From Rostratula benghalensis (Eukaryota; Chordata; Aves; Charadriiformes; Rostratulidae), in the NCBI GenBank assembly GCA_013399305.1, contig VXAI01000159.1, forward strand, positions 555,947 through 619,946: a stretch of DNA of 64,000 nucleotides. Reading direction: 5' to 3'. The notes below the pieces were generated by a model. The model was not told where the DNA came from, searched no databases, and saw only the letters and a list, made by a program, of their open reading frames with translations. Both the position numbers and the translations under genes were made by a program. Shown piece by piece: positions 52,051 through 64,000 of the stretch (the stretch's first letter is position 1; every line of letters starts with the position of its first letter).

Positions 52051-55000
52051 AAGGGATGGCATCCAGACCTGCACACATCATGAAGTTGAACAAGGAGGGG
52101 GAGAGGACAATGAAAAAAATCCAAGGGAGGAGCTGAGTTCTCCCTTCTTCCTGAGACTACTGCAGGAGGGTCCAGGGGTTTGCTAGGAAATGTGTTTCTG
52201 TGGCAGCTGTACCGATGGTGAGATGCAGCAGAGAACATTCTGGAAAGCCAAGCATGTCCCCTGGGGGCTGCAGGGCTCCCTGGGAGGGTGTGCAGCTCCA
52301 GTTGCAGGTACTTGATGTCAAGTGGGAGTGCTTTTGCAAGCCTACGATGTGTGTAGCCTACTGAACCTTGACAGAAGGCTAGATACAAACCTGACAGGAT
52401 TATAATTTTTACAGATGACTTTTACAGTAATTAGCAATCTGTGACTGCTTAACTCTGACAAATTACTGTTCCCTCCCCATAGTACTTGGATTTGATGGGG
52501 AGAACTTTTAAGGTGGAAGGCAGGCAAAAATTGTAGTTAAAAGTAATTGGTAAGCTGATAAGCACCAGAGCAGTTTTCTTTTTAAAAAAGGTACTTCATA
52601 ACAAAAAAAAGTAATAAAGTACTTTCTTAGTACATTTATCAGGAAACTACTTTACACTTGTCTGTTATCTGCAGAGAGATAAGAAAACAGAAGCACGTGG
52701 TCCATAGGTTTCCTGTTAGGAATGTGGGAAGCTGGGAATAAATCTAGGACTCTGCTGCTTTGGTCCATAAAGTTAATAAAAATTTAAGTAATATAGTATG
52801 AAGAGCTATTCCTTTTTTTATTTTATCTGCAGGTTTGGTCATTGTTCTTCTTGGGGAAGGGGGAGTTGTTTTGATTTGTTTTAAGGCAAATGAAAGCTGT
52901 ATTTTATAAATAAGGAGGATAAAATTTTGGTTCCTTTAGGACAAATACTCCTTGATGTCCGACCCCTCGCCACCGTTTCAGTGTAAGCTGAAGGAAACAG
53001 TTGCTAATTCCCCGCTGAGGGACAGCAACGTCTTTAGAAGCCTGTAGCAATCAGGATCAAGATGTCCACAATACCTGCATATTTGCCTCAATTCTTCTGT
53101 GAATGGAACTGGTAAATGTTTTATTTTCAAAATAGTTACTTAATATTCAGTCCCAGAGAAGCCTGTCTGTAATTAAACATGTGGAAGAAAGCGTAAGGAA
53201 GTAAGAAAAAAGGGCTTGTGTTTTTTGTTTAAACCCAGAAAAACTAAAAGGGACCGAATTAGAGAATGTACTAATATTTTAAATCACAAATCCTTGGCAG
53301 GTTGTTTGTGTGTGACTGTAGTATTGATGTAAATGCCCAGCAAACTTGAGGAATAAATACCAGAATCTCACAAGGCACTCTGAAAGCCTGAAATTAAAAA
53401 AAAAAACCAAAAAAAAAAACCCAACCCATCCCTACTGCTCTTGTTTGCTGGTGTTCGTGAAGATGAATTAAGGTTTCCTGCAACTGATAAAATGAAATGT
53501 TTGAAACACTTCCTCTCATGAAATGGGATCATATCAGCATCTTCCACTAGAGAGCAGCCTTTTGTTTTCCTAAAAGAGGCATTTGGGAGGAAAGAGGTGT
53601 TTTTCTATTAAAAATGGGGTTTGTAATATCCAGGCTGAAATACAGCTACGAGAAGGAAGGTTACCTGTTAAAATCATATATGTGAGGAAGGAGATTAAGG
53701 GAATTAATTTTCCTTAGAAGGAGAAAACAGACTCCAGGCATGATTTATCAGGAATTAGTAAGGACTTATTTATCCTTTGCCCCATCTGCATTAAAAAAAA
53801 AAAAAAATGCAAACCAAAACAAACCAACAAGAAAAGAAAGTAAGTAGCTTCAAGTAGAAGGCTGCAGTCATTTCCAAAGGAGCAGAGCGAGTTGCTCCTG
53901 GGAATCAGGAGAGCAGTGTGTCTGTACTGTGAAAGGAGATGTGTCCTTTGTCACTGCTTTTTCCACGCATGGTTGGTGTGACTGACGCTGCGCTGGGATA
54001 TGGTGGTTTCTGCAGGTATCGAGGATAGAGGGAAGAAAGTTGAAAGGATGGGGAACGCAAAGATAAGCAAAGGGGCTGTGGAAGTCTGTACCTGTTTGGG
54101 GGGAACAGAAAGGTGCCACCTATGTGAAGTGACACACAGATATTGACAGTCTGTGAAGTGATGGAAATAGCTGGAAGAAGAATGTGTATTTGTGAGAACT
54201 AATTTCATCATTTGTCCTGGAGATCGTTGTCACTGGCTGTGACAACTGGGAGTTAAATCATTATTCATCCATTAGAGGACTATTAATAATGAGTAATAAC
54301 TCTGAACTATTTCCTTCAATTATTGTATCTGGATATAAAACTCTTTCAACCAGCTGTACGCAGGTGCCGCTCCTTAACTACAGAGATGGGCTACAGTTCA
54401 GTGTAAAAACTGTTGTGCATGTTGTTGTGCGTACAGTCCACATGGAAAATCATATCTATAATTGGGGGACAAATTGGAATCTGTCTTGTGGTGTTGATAC
54501 CTGCAGTTAGATCAGAAGCATTACTGGAAAATCCTTGCTTGAGATGTTTTTAACATGTAAGTCCTGCTACTGGGCCAAGATACAGAAATTACATGGATTA
54601 AATTTCTAGGGTTGTGTCTTCCACTACCAGAGAGGCTGCAACATCTCTGAAGGTCAGATGGGTAACTCACTAAAGTTTGAAAAGGAAAGCTGTTCTAGAT
54701 AGATGTTTTGTTGCTTTTGATGTTGTTAAAAAAATAGGACTACGTGCAATGGATGTCTGCCATCACAGTGCTATGATCTTGTTGATCTCAAAGCTGGATG
54801 GTGCTGAGGAGTTTCAGTCCATGGATACAAGAGGACATGCAGATGCATCTGACACTGCAGCTTTCTTGGTCTGCAGAAAGCTGGGGTACCACACAGGATT
54901 TCATACCAAGTTCCTTTCTCCTCCACAATGGCTCTGTTTTGTCAGATGGAGACACTGTTGACCAGAAATGAAGCAGCAGGTATCTGAATTCTTAACCACA

Positions 55001-55593
55001 GGTATTTTATTCTCCTTTTTGTGAAAGTGAGTGTGTGTTAGCTAATGTTTCATCTGTGTGGCTGTTCTATCTGCATGCATCCCTTTTAACTGTTCAATGG
55101 TGCAGATTTTTAAAAGGAAAATGAAGACAACCAGTTGCCAAGAAATGCAAAAGCAATAGTGAACTGTGCTGGTAAACTTCAGGGGTACCAGAAAATGCCA
55201 GAATTAGCTGTGAGGCATAAAAATTATTTGACTGGATTTATTATTCAGGGGTTTGTTGGTTTCTGAGAAGAATTGGTTAGCAGTGTGGTGTCATTCATCC
55301 CTGTTTGTGATCCTGTGATATTCTTTTCTCTTCTGTTACTTTGTGTAAGAGTTTCTTCTGCAAGTCCCCTTTACTACAGAGTGAAGTCCATCAGCCTGAG
55401 CAGTGTGGAGTGACAAACAGGGGATTCTCCGACTCAGGCTGGGTCACAGCATCCCTCTTGTAAACTGCTGACTGTCCGTGGGGTGATGAGGGTGGCCTTG
55501 GCCATGTGATGGTGCAGGCCTGAAGCCCCAGCAGTGATACTGTGTGACCTGCTGAAGGCACAGTGGGTCAGGAATCTCTTCCCTGCACAGACT

Positions 55594-55615
55594 GGAAGGA
55601 AGGAAGGAAGGAAGG
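55594..55615 (+). repeat. GGAA microsatellite
   Basis: About five and a half tandem GGAA units in intergenic DNA. It could bind ETS factors in principle; no gene lies next to it. Confidence 0.9.
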
Positions 55616-56695
55616 ACGCGCCTCAATCCTTGCTCTACTCTGACCTCTGCACTTCTCCAAAGCAATGATGCTAAAACCTTGGTTGTATGTGTAGGCACCT
55701 TGGCAAGCCCAGACAAGAACTCGTCCCCTTTCCCATGTGCCATTCTTCCAGGTTTTCAGCTCATGCCGATATTTTCGCTACACCTTTAAATTTCCATTTT
55801 GAAGAAGAGATTAAGTTCTTCTGACTTATGCCACAGCTGTGCATTTTCTAGTTCCCCTTTACATTTATTTCTTTTTCCTTGTCCTTGTTTCTCGCACAGA
55901 TTCCTCCCTTCTGGGCCCGTGGTGACTGTCACTGCTGGTGACACGGCTTCCCTGCAGCAGCGCTGTGTCAACCATACTGTGCCACTGGCTGGCTTCAACT
56001 CAGCCATGCAAGGGTACTGTGAGCCTTTGCCTGAAGGATAATTAAACCACTCAAGGAAAAAACATCTCCTCAGCACATCTGGATGTGGAAATTTACTGCC
56101 ATCAAAATTACAATTATGGTCAAACAGCTTTTGAAAAAAAAAAACAAACACACCTTATTATATAAGGGAACGTATTTTTACTTTAAACCGAAATGAAAGG
56201 CATCCCTGCTTCATGTGGCTCTTCATCAGTACTAAAAGCTGTATTCAGGTGTTTAATTCTCCCCTTACTCTTCTCTTTAGATGCCTTCTGGTCCTTCGCT
56301 TACCTGACACCGAAGTTGTGTCCCTGCTTGTGTTTGTGTGTGCTCTGTTGAGAACAAAAGGGATGAGAAGAGGTGATCAGCGGCTTGGTCGGTAGCTGGC
56401 ACATGGAGAATCAGATAACTCTTCCTGCCCTGTGCTTGTGTGACCTGGGGAAATCTTTAGGCTCTTTGTACTTTAGATTCAGTCTATTAAAGACTAGTAG
56501 GTGATAATAGTCTCTCCTTAAGAACGTGGTTGTGAGAGGAGATAATAGAATCATCAAAGTGGCATGTACTTGCCTTCCTAGGTTTTTATTGCCAGGATGC
56601 ATGGATTAAACAACGCAATTAGCATCTGCCTTGTACAGCTCTTTTTATTCTTTCATCTTCCAGAGAAAGCAGAAAAAGGCTAGAAGTTTCTGCTC

Positions 56696-56729
56696 CTGAA
56701 GTCAGCTGCGAAACAGAAACTGACTTCAG
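56696..56729. repeat. 10-bp perfect inverted repeat (hairpin)
   Basis: CTGAAGTCAG (56696-56705) and CTGACTTCAG (56720-56729) are exact reverse complements with a 14-nt loop. Two more pairs are possible beyond one mismatch. Confidence 0.75.
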
Positions 56730-59700
56730 CAGGAAAAGGAGAGGGCAAAGCAGGGAAGCTCTTTGCTGCCATTAATGTTCTTGGAGGGGGAGGGTGGCAG
56801 CTCTGAAGATAAGTTAAGGGGGAAAAAAAATCTAGCAGTACAAATAGACCATGGTAAAAAGGATAATATTTGGCTTGCCTCGCTGCTGAAGTGTATTTAT
56901 CCTTCGTGGAATATCGCTAGCAGACTTGCAGAATTTTTATTTCAGTTATTCTTTTGTACAGTATTTTTATTAGCAAATTGGGGCTTAATCCAAGTCCCCT
57001 GGAAACCAATTAGAGAATTCTTAACTCGACAGAACAGGATGAGCTTTGATATGTGCATTCTATTAATTATTTCTATCCATCAAACTCCCACCAGTTAATA
57101 CCTCTTTGTAAGTTTCGAACAGTGGCAAAACACTTCTCTAAACATCATTGCTGCTGACTTGATCCAGAAAGAATCATTTTAACCAAAATCCTTTCTGAGG
57201 CTTCCATGCTGCTCAGGACTTTGTCTCAGACGTTTCTACTTATTCTGGGCTGTGCTGTATATGTTCTTTTCCGTTTAGTATCAAGGGGGGGGGGAGGAAT
57301 TTTCCATTTCTTTTGGGAGGGTTTTTTTCATTTGTTTTTATTTCTGACAAATCTTGGCATGTATAAATACATACAAATAATAACCGAAGTCCTAAATTAC
57401 TTTTATGGCATTTTTTTCTTTTAAAAAATACTAGTCAGTTTGAACTGTTGAATGTTTAACTTTTGCATTTGTGTTCTGAGGGGGAAAAAAAATGGATGTG
57501 TTGAAGATTTGTGAAGATTTTTGAAACTGGATGACCAAACCTTGTGGAAGCTGCTAGCGCAGCTGCCACTGTGCCAAGATGAGACATTATTTCATTCTGG
57601 AAGTCTCTGATGGCTTTCCCATCCCTGCCAAGGCATGTAGACTGGCACAGAGACTGTATTCCTTTTGCCTTCTAAATTAGAGTGTAACTTAGGAGTTACT
57701 TCATTTCATGGTAGTTACTGTTTTCAGAACTAACTTTCGTTAAGTCCAGTATTTTTGTCATGACTTTAAACACTCCTCAATCTTTGGTTGTGTCTTGGCT
57801 CATGGTCTGCTTTGCCTAAAGCAAGTTGTACAAGGGTTTCTCTTTGGCTTTAATCTCTCTGTAATCCCAGTCTTGTGTTTACCTCCTACAAAAATCATTT
57901 TCCCCTCCCACACGAGGAACATCCTGCGATGTTAAAAATAAAAATTTCTTCTGGAATGAGAAGCACATGGAACTTACGGAGTATTTATCTGAACAGGAAT
58001 CAATGTATCACTGTCTAAGAGCAGTTAAAGTGCTATGAGGCAGCACTACATTGCTATTAGGGCAAAGTTACAGGCATGACACAGGATCTGCTTAAAGACC
58101 AGCATATTTTTCAATACCCTGATCATCTACATTTGTCTGGTTTTCACAATGACTTGTGAAACTGTACACAATTAGTGAAAGTACACTAGAAATGCTTCTC
58201 CTGTATCATAAACCAGATGAATTCAGAATGCTAGAGCATTTCATTATGAAGCAATAGCAATCCCCTCCAGCTGGATGCTCCCCACAGTCCTGCTCATCTG
58301 CTTCCATGCCTGATAAGCTTTTGAAGTCCAACCAAATCTGCGTATTGGTCTAGTTTCATACGTAGATCTGTGTGGTTTTTTCAAATGCTGCCACTTCTGT
58401 TCCCCAACTTAGCTTAAGCATTGCAAAACAGATGAGCTGCAGGACTAGCTCTGCAGGCTGGTGTGAAAAAACAGGTGTTGCACGGTATCTAAGAGACCCA
58501 TGGAGAACCACAGGTACATGCATACCTGTCTCCATTTCCTCGGGGAGCTCTCTGGGCTTGGACTAGAGATATCTGGACTGCTTTGGAGCTTTCAAGGATT
58601 GTTGGCTTCTGTTTAGCACACCAGGAGCCTTTTTCTCCAAATCCACTTGTACCACAATTGAAGCAATGCCCCGTGCTCACTGTCTGTAAAAGTGTGCAGT
58701 TTTGTGTCTCAGTCAGTGTTTCCTGAGGCTCTGCAAGCAGTCTTTCCCCAAGTCTTTCTAAAGCTCTGCTTTGTCATTTCTGCCTGCTAGGCATGAGGAG
58801 ATTATTTGATTTTTTTCCTCTTTTTATACCCATCAGGCTAATGTCTGAGAAGACATATTCTATCAAAACAACTTCCTTTTTCTTTTAACATATTACATTT
58901 TCTAGTGGTAGAATAAAATGTCTATATTTTGGTAGATAAATGAGCAAGACATCTGATCCTAAGCCCTTTAAAAACAGTGGGAGGATCACTGTTACCTGCA
59001 AAGTGTCTTGGGTTGATCCCTTTCACTGACTTGGAGTGAAAAAACTTAGCTTTTAACTGAGATGCATGCAATTTGTAAACCCTTGCATGTCAGTGAGCAA
59101 GGGAACTCCTTGCTATTACAAGTACATATATAATTCTTAGCAGATCTGAGGCTTCGAATATGAAACAGAACATAAGAAAATACATTTGCTTTTTCAAGAG
59201 CCTTTAGATTAAAATCCGGGTTGAAAACACTTGCTGCTGACAGAAAACAATGAAGATGGTGAAACTGTGCCAAGGCTGTCTCTGGAGTCCTTACTACTTC
59301 ATTTGTCCACCACCTTCAACTGCAGCTTTGGGTTTGCTTTGACGAGTTCCCAGCTTGTGCATGGCTTGTTCATAGAAGTTACCCTGGGATGCTCCAGGCA
59401 CCCATTTGCTTTTATCTCCACATTAGTGCTAAAAGAAGTAGAAGCAAATGATTGGTATAAATAGCCTCTCTTGGCTTGACTTGAAAACTGTCCTAGAAAC
59501 GAAACCAATAACAAACTGCAAGCAACAGCTTTTGAAGGGGCTGTTTAACATCTGCTCGCTTATAGAAGTTGACCACATCACAAGTCAGCCCAGTCTCCCA
59601 AAGAAAATTAAATCACCCCCCAGTTCTCTTCTAAACAGGCGGGTCCTTGGGCTGTGCTTGTAGGATGTCTTCCCTAGCAAAGCTGGAATTCTTGCAGCCC

Positions 59701-60167
59701 TGTAGGATCATCACTAATGTGCCTCTGTAGTATTGCTGGTTTTTTCTTGCTGCCTGTTTTTGGAAGCAGTTGTCTGAGAAACAGAAGCGACTGCATGTAT
59801 TCACAGCTCCAGGAGAAGCCGATTTATTTACCCTTTTCTTCCCCCCTCAGACAAGCAAACCAATGCCCTTCCTGCCAGGTGTTCTGCCCCAGAGGAAGGC
59901 CTTTTCTTCCTCTTTCAACAGGTAAATCTTTAGTTGTTTAAGTAAAATATTAAAAAAAAAAAAAATTTTGCTTTTTCAACAGCCCTGGGAAATTTAAAAC
60001 CTTCAGCAGATGCGGTATTTTCTTTCTGCTGAAGCTGACTCAAATAACTGTCTGATCTTGTTCATTTTAATTGGAATTACCAGTTCAGCCCCTGCTCAGA
60101 TTAATACTTACTATCTGAAACCTGCCTAGTGAAGGGCAAGATGAAATGACTGAAGGTTTTAAGGCTA

Positions 60168-60186
60168 CGGGGGGGGGGAGGGGGGA
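60168..60186 (+). repeat. Poly-G tract
   Basis: About 16 guanines interrupted by one A. It is a low-complexity sequence prone to assembly or length error. Confidence 0.85.
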
Positions 60187-61835
60187 AAAGGTAGTGGAAT
60201 ATAATCCTCTGGTCTGCTTTCCTTCATACTGTATGTCATAGGAGCTCGCTTAAGAAAGAGCTAAGCCATTTCCTGGAGTTCACAGTTAGATGTTTTTAGG
60301 AAGATAAATGATCCTTGTGCTTCTGTGAGAGCCCGACAGCAGCTCCCTCAGCCCGGAGCTTCAGCAGGATCACTGAGAACCTCTGGACTTATGGCATAGC
60401 CTGTTCCTGGAGGAGATACTTCCAGGCAAAATACTTCGCTTGGGCAGCGCTGAGACCGCTCACATTATGATGAGGTTTTTTTTTTCTTTTTTATGGGTAA
60501 ATGAGATTTTTTGATGAGACATGTAGCTCACTGGCTAGAGCAGAACCTTCCTATCCCGCAAATGCTAATTAATTGTCTATCGGGTTACATCAATCTGAAA
60601 AAATAAGCTTCTGTTGAGAACTGTTGAGCTGCCAGTGTTTCATGCAACACCTATTACAAAATCTCAATGGCGTTTACTTTTTATCTCCACAATTCTAATC
60701 TGAACTTGATCACTTCTATTCTTCATACACCTGCCTTGGAGATAGTATAATCTTCCTTCCCAGGATCCACACAGTGTTGTCAGCTTCCAGTAACTTCCTG
60801 TAAATCTCCCAATATTTTCCTCTAAACCCTTAGCTGCTTCAATCGTACGATTACGTGAGAAGCTTAGCTTTCATTACAAAACTGTTTCTAGCATATGTGG
60901 CTGCCAATGAAGCTTGAAAACCTGTATCCTTAGGGCTCCAAAACCAAAAAGCAAATAAAATGTCTCACGTGTATTTAAAAATAATGGGGAAAAAAATCCT
61001 AATCCTAAAGAAAATCCTCTGCTTTGGCCATTAGAATTTTTGCCTGGATCAGATTGATGATACAGAGGAGGGGATCTACCAGTAAAACTACTGCTGTGAC
61101 TGGGACTGCAGTAAGCAGGGAAGTGCTGAGAAGGTGGAAGTATTTGAGAAGGAGTGACAGCTATTTTTCACACAGAAGGCTATTACACTGATCAAAGTCC
61201 AATTAAAGTGAGTATAATAAATGTCTTTTAAAGCCTGGTTGGCTCTGAAGGGTGCCTTCTCAGAAAACACCAAGCTAAAACAATACGATGGTGTCACTCG
61301 GTGTGTGGATGACCAGTGTAGAATACAAACTCATCATTTAATAGCTTTTAGAAGCAAAGGTTTTTCAAGACAGAAGAACAGTCACTGGGTGCAGTGCAGA
61401 CCCCGCCATTGCAGGTGCAAAGTTTTATACTATTTTTATTGCAATCCATCTTGACATCAGGTAGGAGTTTCTTCTCTGTTTCTCTATTTTCTGTCTTCTC
61501 CCTTTTTCCTTTCCCTTCTGCTTTCCTGCTTGATTGTCATGATGTTCAGGGTCTTCTTGGTTTCACCCTAAAGTTCCCTGACCTGTACAACAGGTAGACT
61601 TTTACAGTGAGAAGTATGTGCTGGATTATGTGAATTTGAATCTCGTGTTGGTTTCTAATGTGTATGTATGACACAACACAATATTTCAGGAAATGTGCTG
61701 AGTTTGCATACAGAAGCATGATGATTGTTGCATACCGCATATGGGAACAAAATCTCCTTGTACTAGAGGCTGAATCATGCTCTTGTTGCTCTTTATTCTG
61801 ATTTTAATGTTTTCAAAGGCTTGTGTTTGCTTGCC

Positions 61836-61872
61836 TTTTTTTTTCTTTTTTTTTTTTTTTTTTTTTTTTTTT
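61836..61872 (+). repeat. Poly-T tract with one interruption
   Basis: Nine T, one C, then 27 T. No retrocopy was recognised next to it. Confidence 0.9.
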
Positions 61873-64000
61873 GTGTGTAATACTGTAGTTACGGTTGTGG
61901 AATTTGCCAAGAATTCCCATACTGCCCAGAGTTATATGCACTTAGAACAAAAACAATCTTCAGCTGCAGGACTGTCATTTGCTGAAACTTAATGCTTGTG
62001 CTGAGGATGATCCTGCCCTCCCCACAGAAAATTCTGCAAAACAAAGACTTAAAAGTACTTCACTGCCCACCCACACCTTAAATCTACAGAGGGAGGTTTA
62101 TCAGAGGCAGATATATCAAGCAGATACCCAACGTGATTTATCAAATTCCAATTTCTGCTTTGGAAAATCATTCCCAAGGTCTCGTACCTTCTTAAGCCTT
62201 GCATGTTTTGTCTGTATTTGAAAGACTTCATTTCTGCATAGCAACACTTGTGTTTCTCCTTTTCTTTCTGAAAAGATAAAAAAAATGAGTAAAAATACAC
62301 CCCTGTTTCTGCCTCCATGTCCCCATTGTGTGCCCCAAATGTTTTTCAGACTTCATAGGCATAGGTATTGCTAACCTAATTTGCTCTCTCAGAAAGTCAA
62401 TTTTTCTTTTTCCTAATGCCCAAAGCATACAGTAGTCTAGTTTCTAAATCTTTAAACAAACAAAAAACAAACAAACAAAAATTTGGAAATATTTTCAAAG
62501 CTTAGAAAAATCTACTGATCTTTTTCTGTTAATTTGTCAAGTTGTGGTTTGAATCCAATTTCACTGCTGCACCCATGAGAGCCTGTGTGAGAGCTCCATC
62601 TTTAATTCCATGTTTTTAAATGCTTCCTTTCATTTGGTCTAAGCAAGCAAACAAAAGAACTGCCTTCTTTTTGCTACTTTCATAAACACCTGGTTGATTC
62701 TTGCAAAAGCTGTGCAAGTTGTAGACTTTAACTCATTTCAGGGATCTGTCTTTGATTAATTTAAATTTTAGTTCTGCAAATTTATTCCACGGATATAGTC
62801 TGTTTCTGAAAACTTGGCAGAGGACCCAAAGGGGTTTGCCTATTTTGTATTTTTTCTCTTGGAGGAGGAAAGGAATTAATCTGCAATTGGTTTTGCTTCT
62901 TATATTGGCAACAAGACTGTAGGTTCTGGGGTACTGTGACAATCTGAATTTTGGTCACTTCATAAACTTTTGGTATAATAAATTTGCCTATGTTTCATAG
63001 TTTGAATCTCCAAGGATGACATATATCCCCAAGTCTTATGAAGACTTTCCCTGCAGTTGCTGGGGAAGGTCTGTACTGAGTCGAGCAACTGAGGTAACAG
63101 CAAGGTCCCTCTCTGACACTGGCAATTGCCTGCTGGCCGGACCCATGGCAGAGAGAAATTTATCCTGCGATGGAAATTTCTCTGAAGAGAGCAAAGAAGA
63201 CTTGCTATTTGTAAGAAAAATGGAGTGTAAGAGACTCAGATATGACAAGGATGCAAGGATCCGTTGCAGGATGACAAGCCTGATGTTTGATTTGGAAGAG
63301 AAGGCAAAGGGCTAGGACACATGTTTGGGAAAGGCAGGAGGAAATCTAGCCCGGAGCAAACCCTTGGTGAGGCACACCTCCCTCTAGACTTTGGAATGGG
63401 ACTCAGGATCTCAGAGTTATGTCCTGCTGAACGATGCCATTCCTGTGTTCCTGCATCCTCTTGGGAAGAGTACGTATCAGAGCACTGGGGCAGGCAGAGA
63501 ATGAAACCCAAGATCATTCTTCATTATTTCAAGTAGCAGAGGACTGCTGCACAGATCTAAGCTAGAGCCCTTATCGTAATACCCTGTAATGGAATTCGGT
63601 GGTTTGTTTCCTTCTCTTTACAGGAAACTCCGTAAACCCCCACACAACGAAACAATATTGTTAGAGGACAGCTGAAATCAGAATGTCTTAAAAACTAGGA
63701 AATACTGGAATGACTTGTGCAATCTTTGTTCAGTCTTCTTGTGCACTGGCCTTATGAAGGCTTTCAATGGCTTGGTTTGTTACCCTGTGTTCTGTTGCAG
63801 GCAGAGAAGGGGACTGGTGTAGGGCTGAGAGCGGTGTCTGCTCCGGCTGTGCACCAGGTGACACGAGGCAGGTTCTACTCCTTACCGGTAGTTTTTCACT
63901 CTGTTCTGTTTCATTTTGCGGAGTTGAAGACAACAATTAATGGATACTGATATTAACAAGTATTCCTGAAATGTATGACCACCTTACCTGCTAAACTTTG

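Larger units (their letters stand above)
52051..64000. other. Intergenic DNA, no gene recognised
   Basis: About 12 kb of mostly AT-rich sequence with short ORFs on both strands that resemble no family I know. From the human map as I remember it, DLG5 would be the next gene in this direction, but none of its sequence is visible. Notable spots are an exon-like GC-richer block at 52940-53047, an inverted repeat at 56696-56729, G-tracts near 57284 and 60168, and a T-tract at 61836-61872. Confidence 0.55.

Noticed and set aside
55799..56041. 80-codon ORF with an Ig-like looking stretch (GPVVTVTAGDTASLQQRC)
   Set aside because: The resemblance is superficial, with no conserved Ig pattern and no splice context.
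63016..63315. 99-codon plus-strand ORF near the window end
   Set aside because: There is no known family, promoter or splice signal, and the length is compatible with chance.

Overview
The window is a vertebrate nuclear locus, almost certainly from a bird. It carries two divergently transcribed, intron-rich housekeeping genes whose proteins I can read almost completely. The interspersed repeats I can recognise are all CR1 LINEs, the dominant avian retroelement. There is no prokaryotic gene layout, CRISPR array or phage, and I found no tRNA or rRNA gene. Everything here comes from reading splice sites and reading frames by eye; no database search was run.

Layout. Positions 1-7.5 kb are intergenic, with two closely related CR1 3' ends in opposite orientation. 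About 7.5-14.55 kb is RPS24 (small-subunit ribosomal protein eS24) on the minus strand. Its coding exons 1-4 are certain, and the alternative 3' end is inferred. Positions 14.2-15.1 kb are a CpG-rich bidirectional promoter; the two start codons are separated by only 287 bp. Positions 14,793-49,801 (plus) are POLR3A, the largest, catalytic subunit of RNA polymerase III. All 31 coding exons are present, every junction is GT-AG, and the exons sum to exactly 1390 codons plus a stop. A 3' UTR of about 1.4 kb ends near 51.24 kb. Positions 51.24-64 kb are intergenic, with one internal CR1 ORF2 fragment and low-complexity tracts, and no gene I can recognise.

The two genes belong to one growth programme. 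RPS24 is a 40S ribosomal protein with a TOP-type (terminal oligopyrimidine) 5' end. POLR3A makes the core of the polymerase that transcribes 5S rRNA and tRNAs. Sharing one compact CpG-island promoter is a plausible route to co-regulation.

No previously undescribed biological system is evident. The observations most worth checking are the compact bidirectional promoter, the inferred RPS24 mini-exon that adds one lysine and a stop, an in-frame intronic 45-bp triplication in POLR3A intron 4, a possible 36-nt in-frame cassette exon in POLR3A intron 21, and exon-like or open blocks in intron 30 and downstream of the gene.
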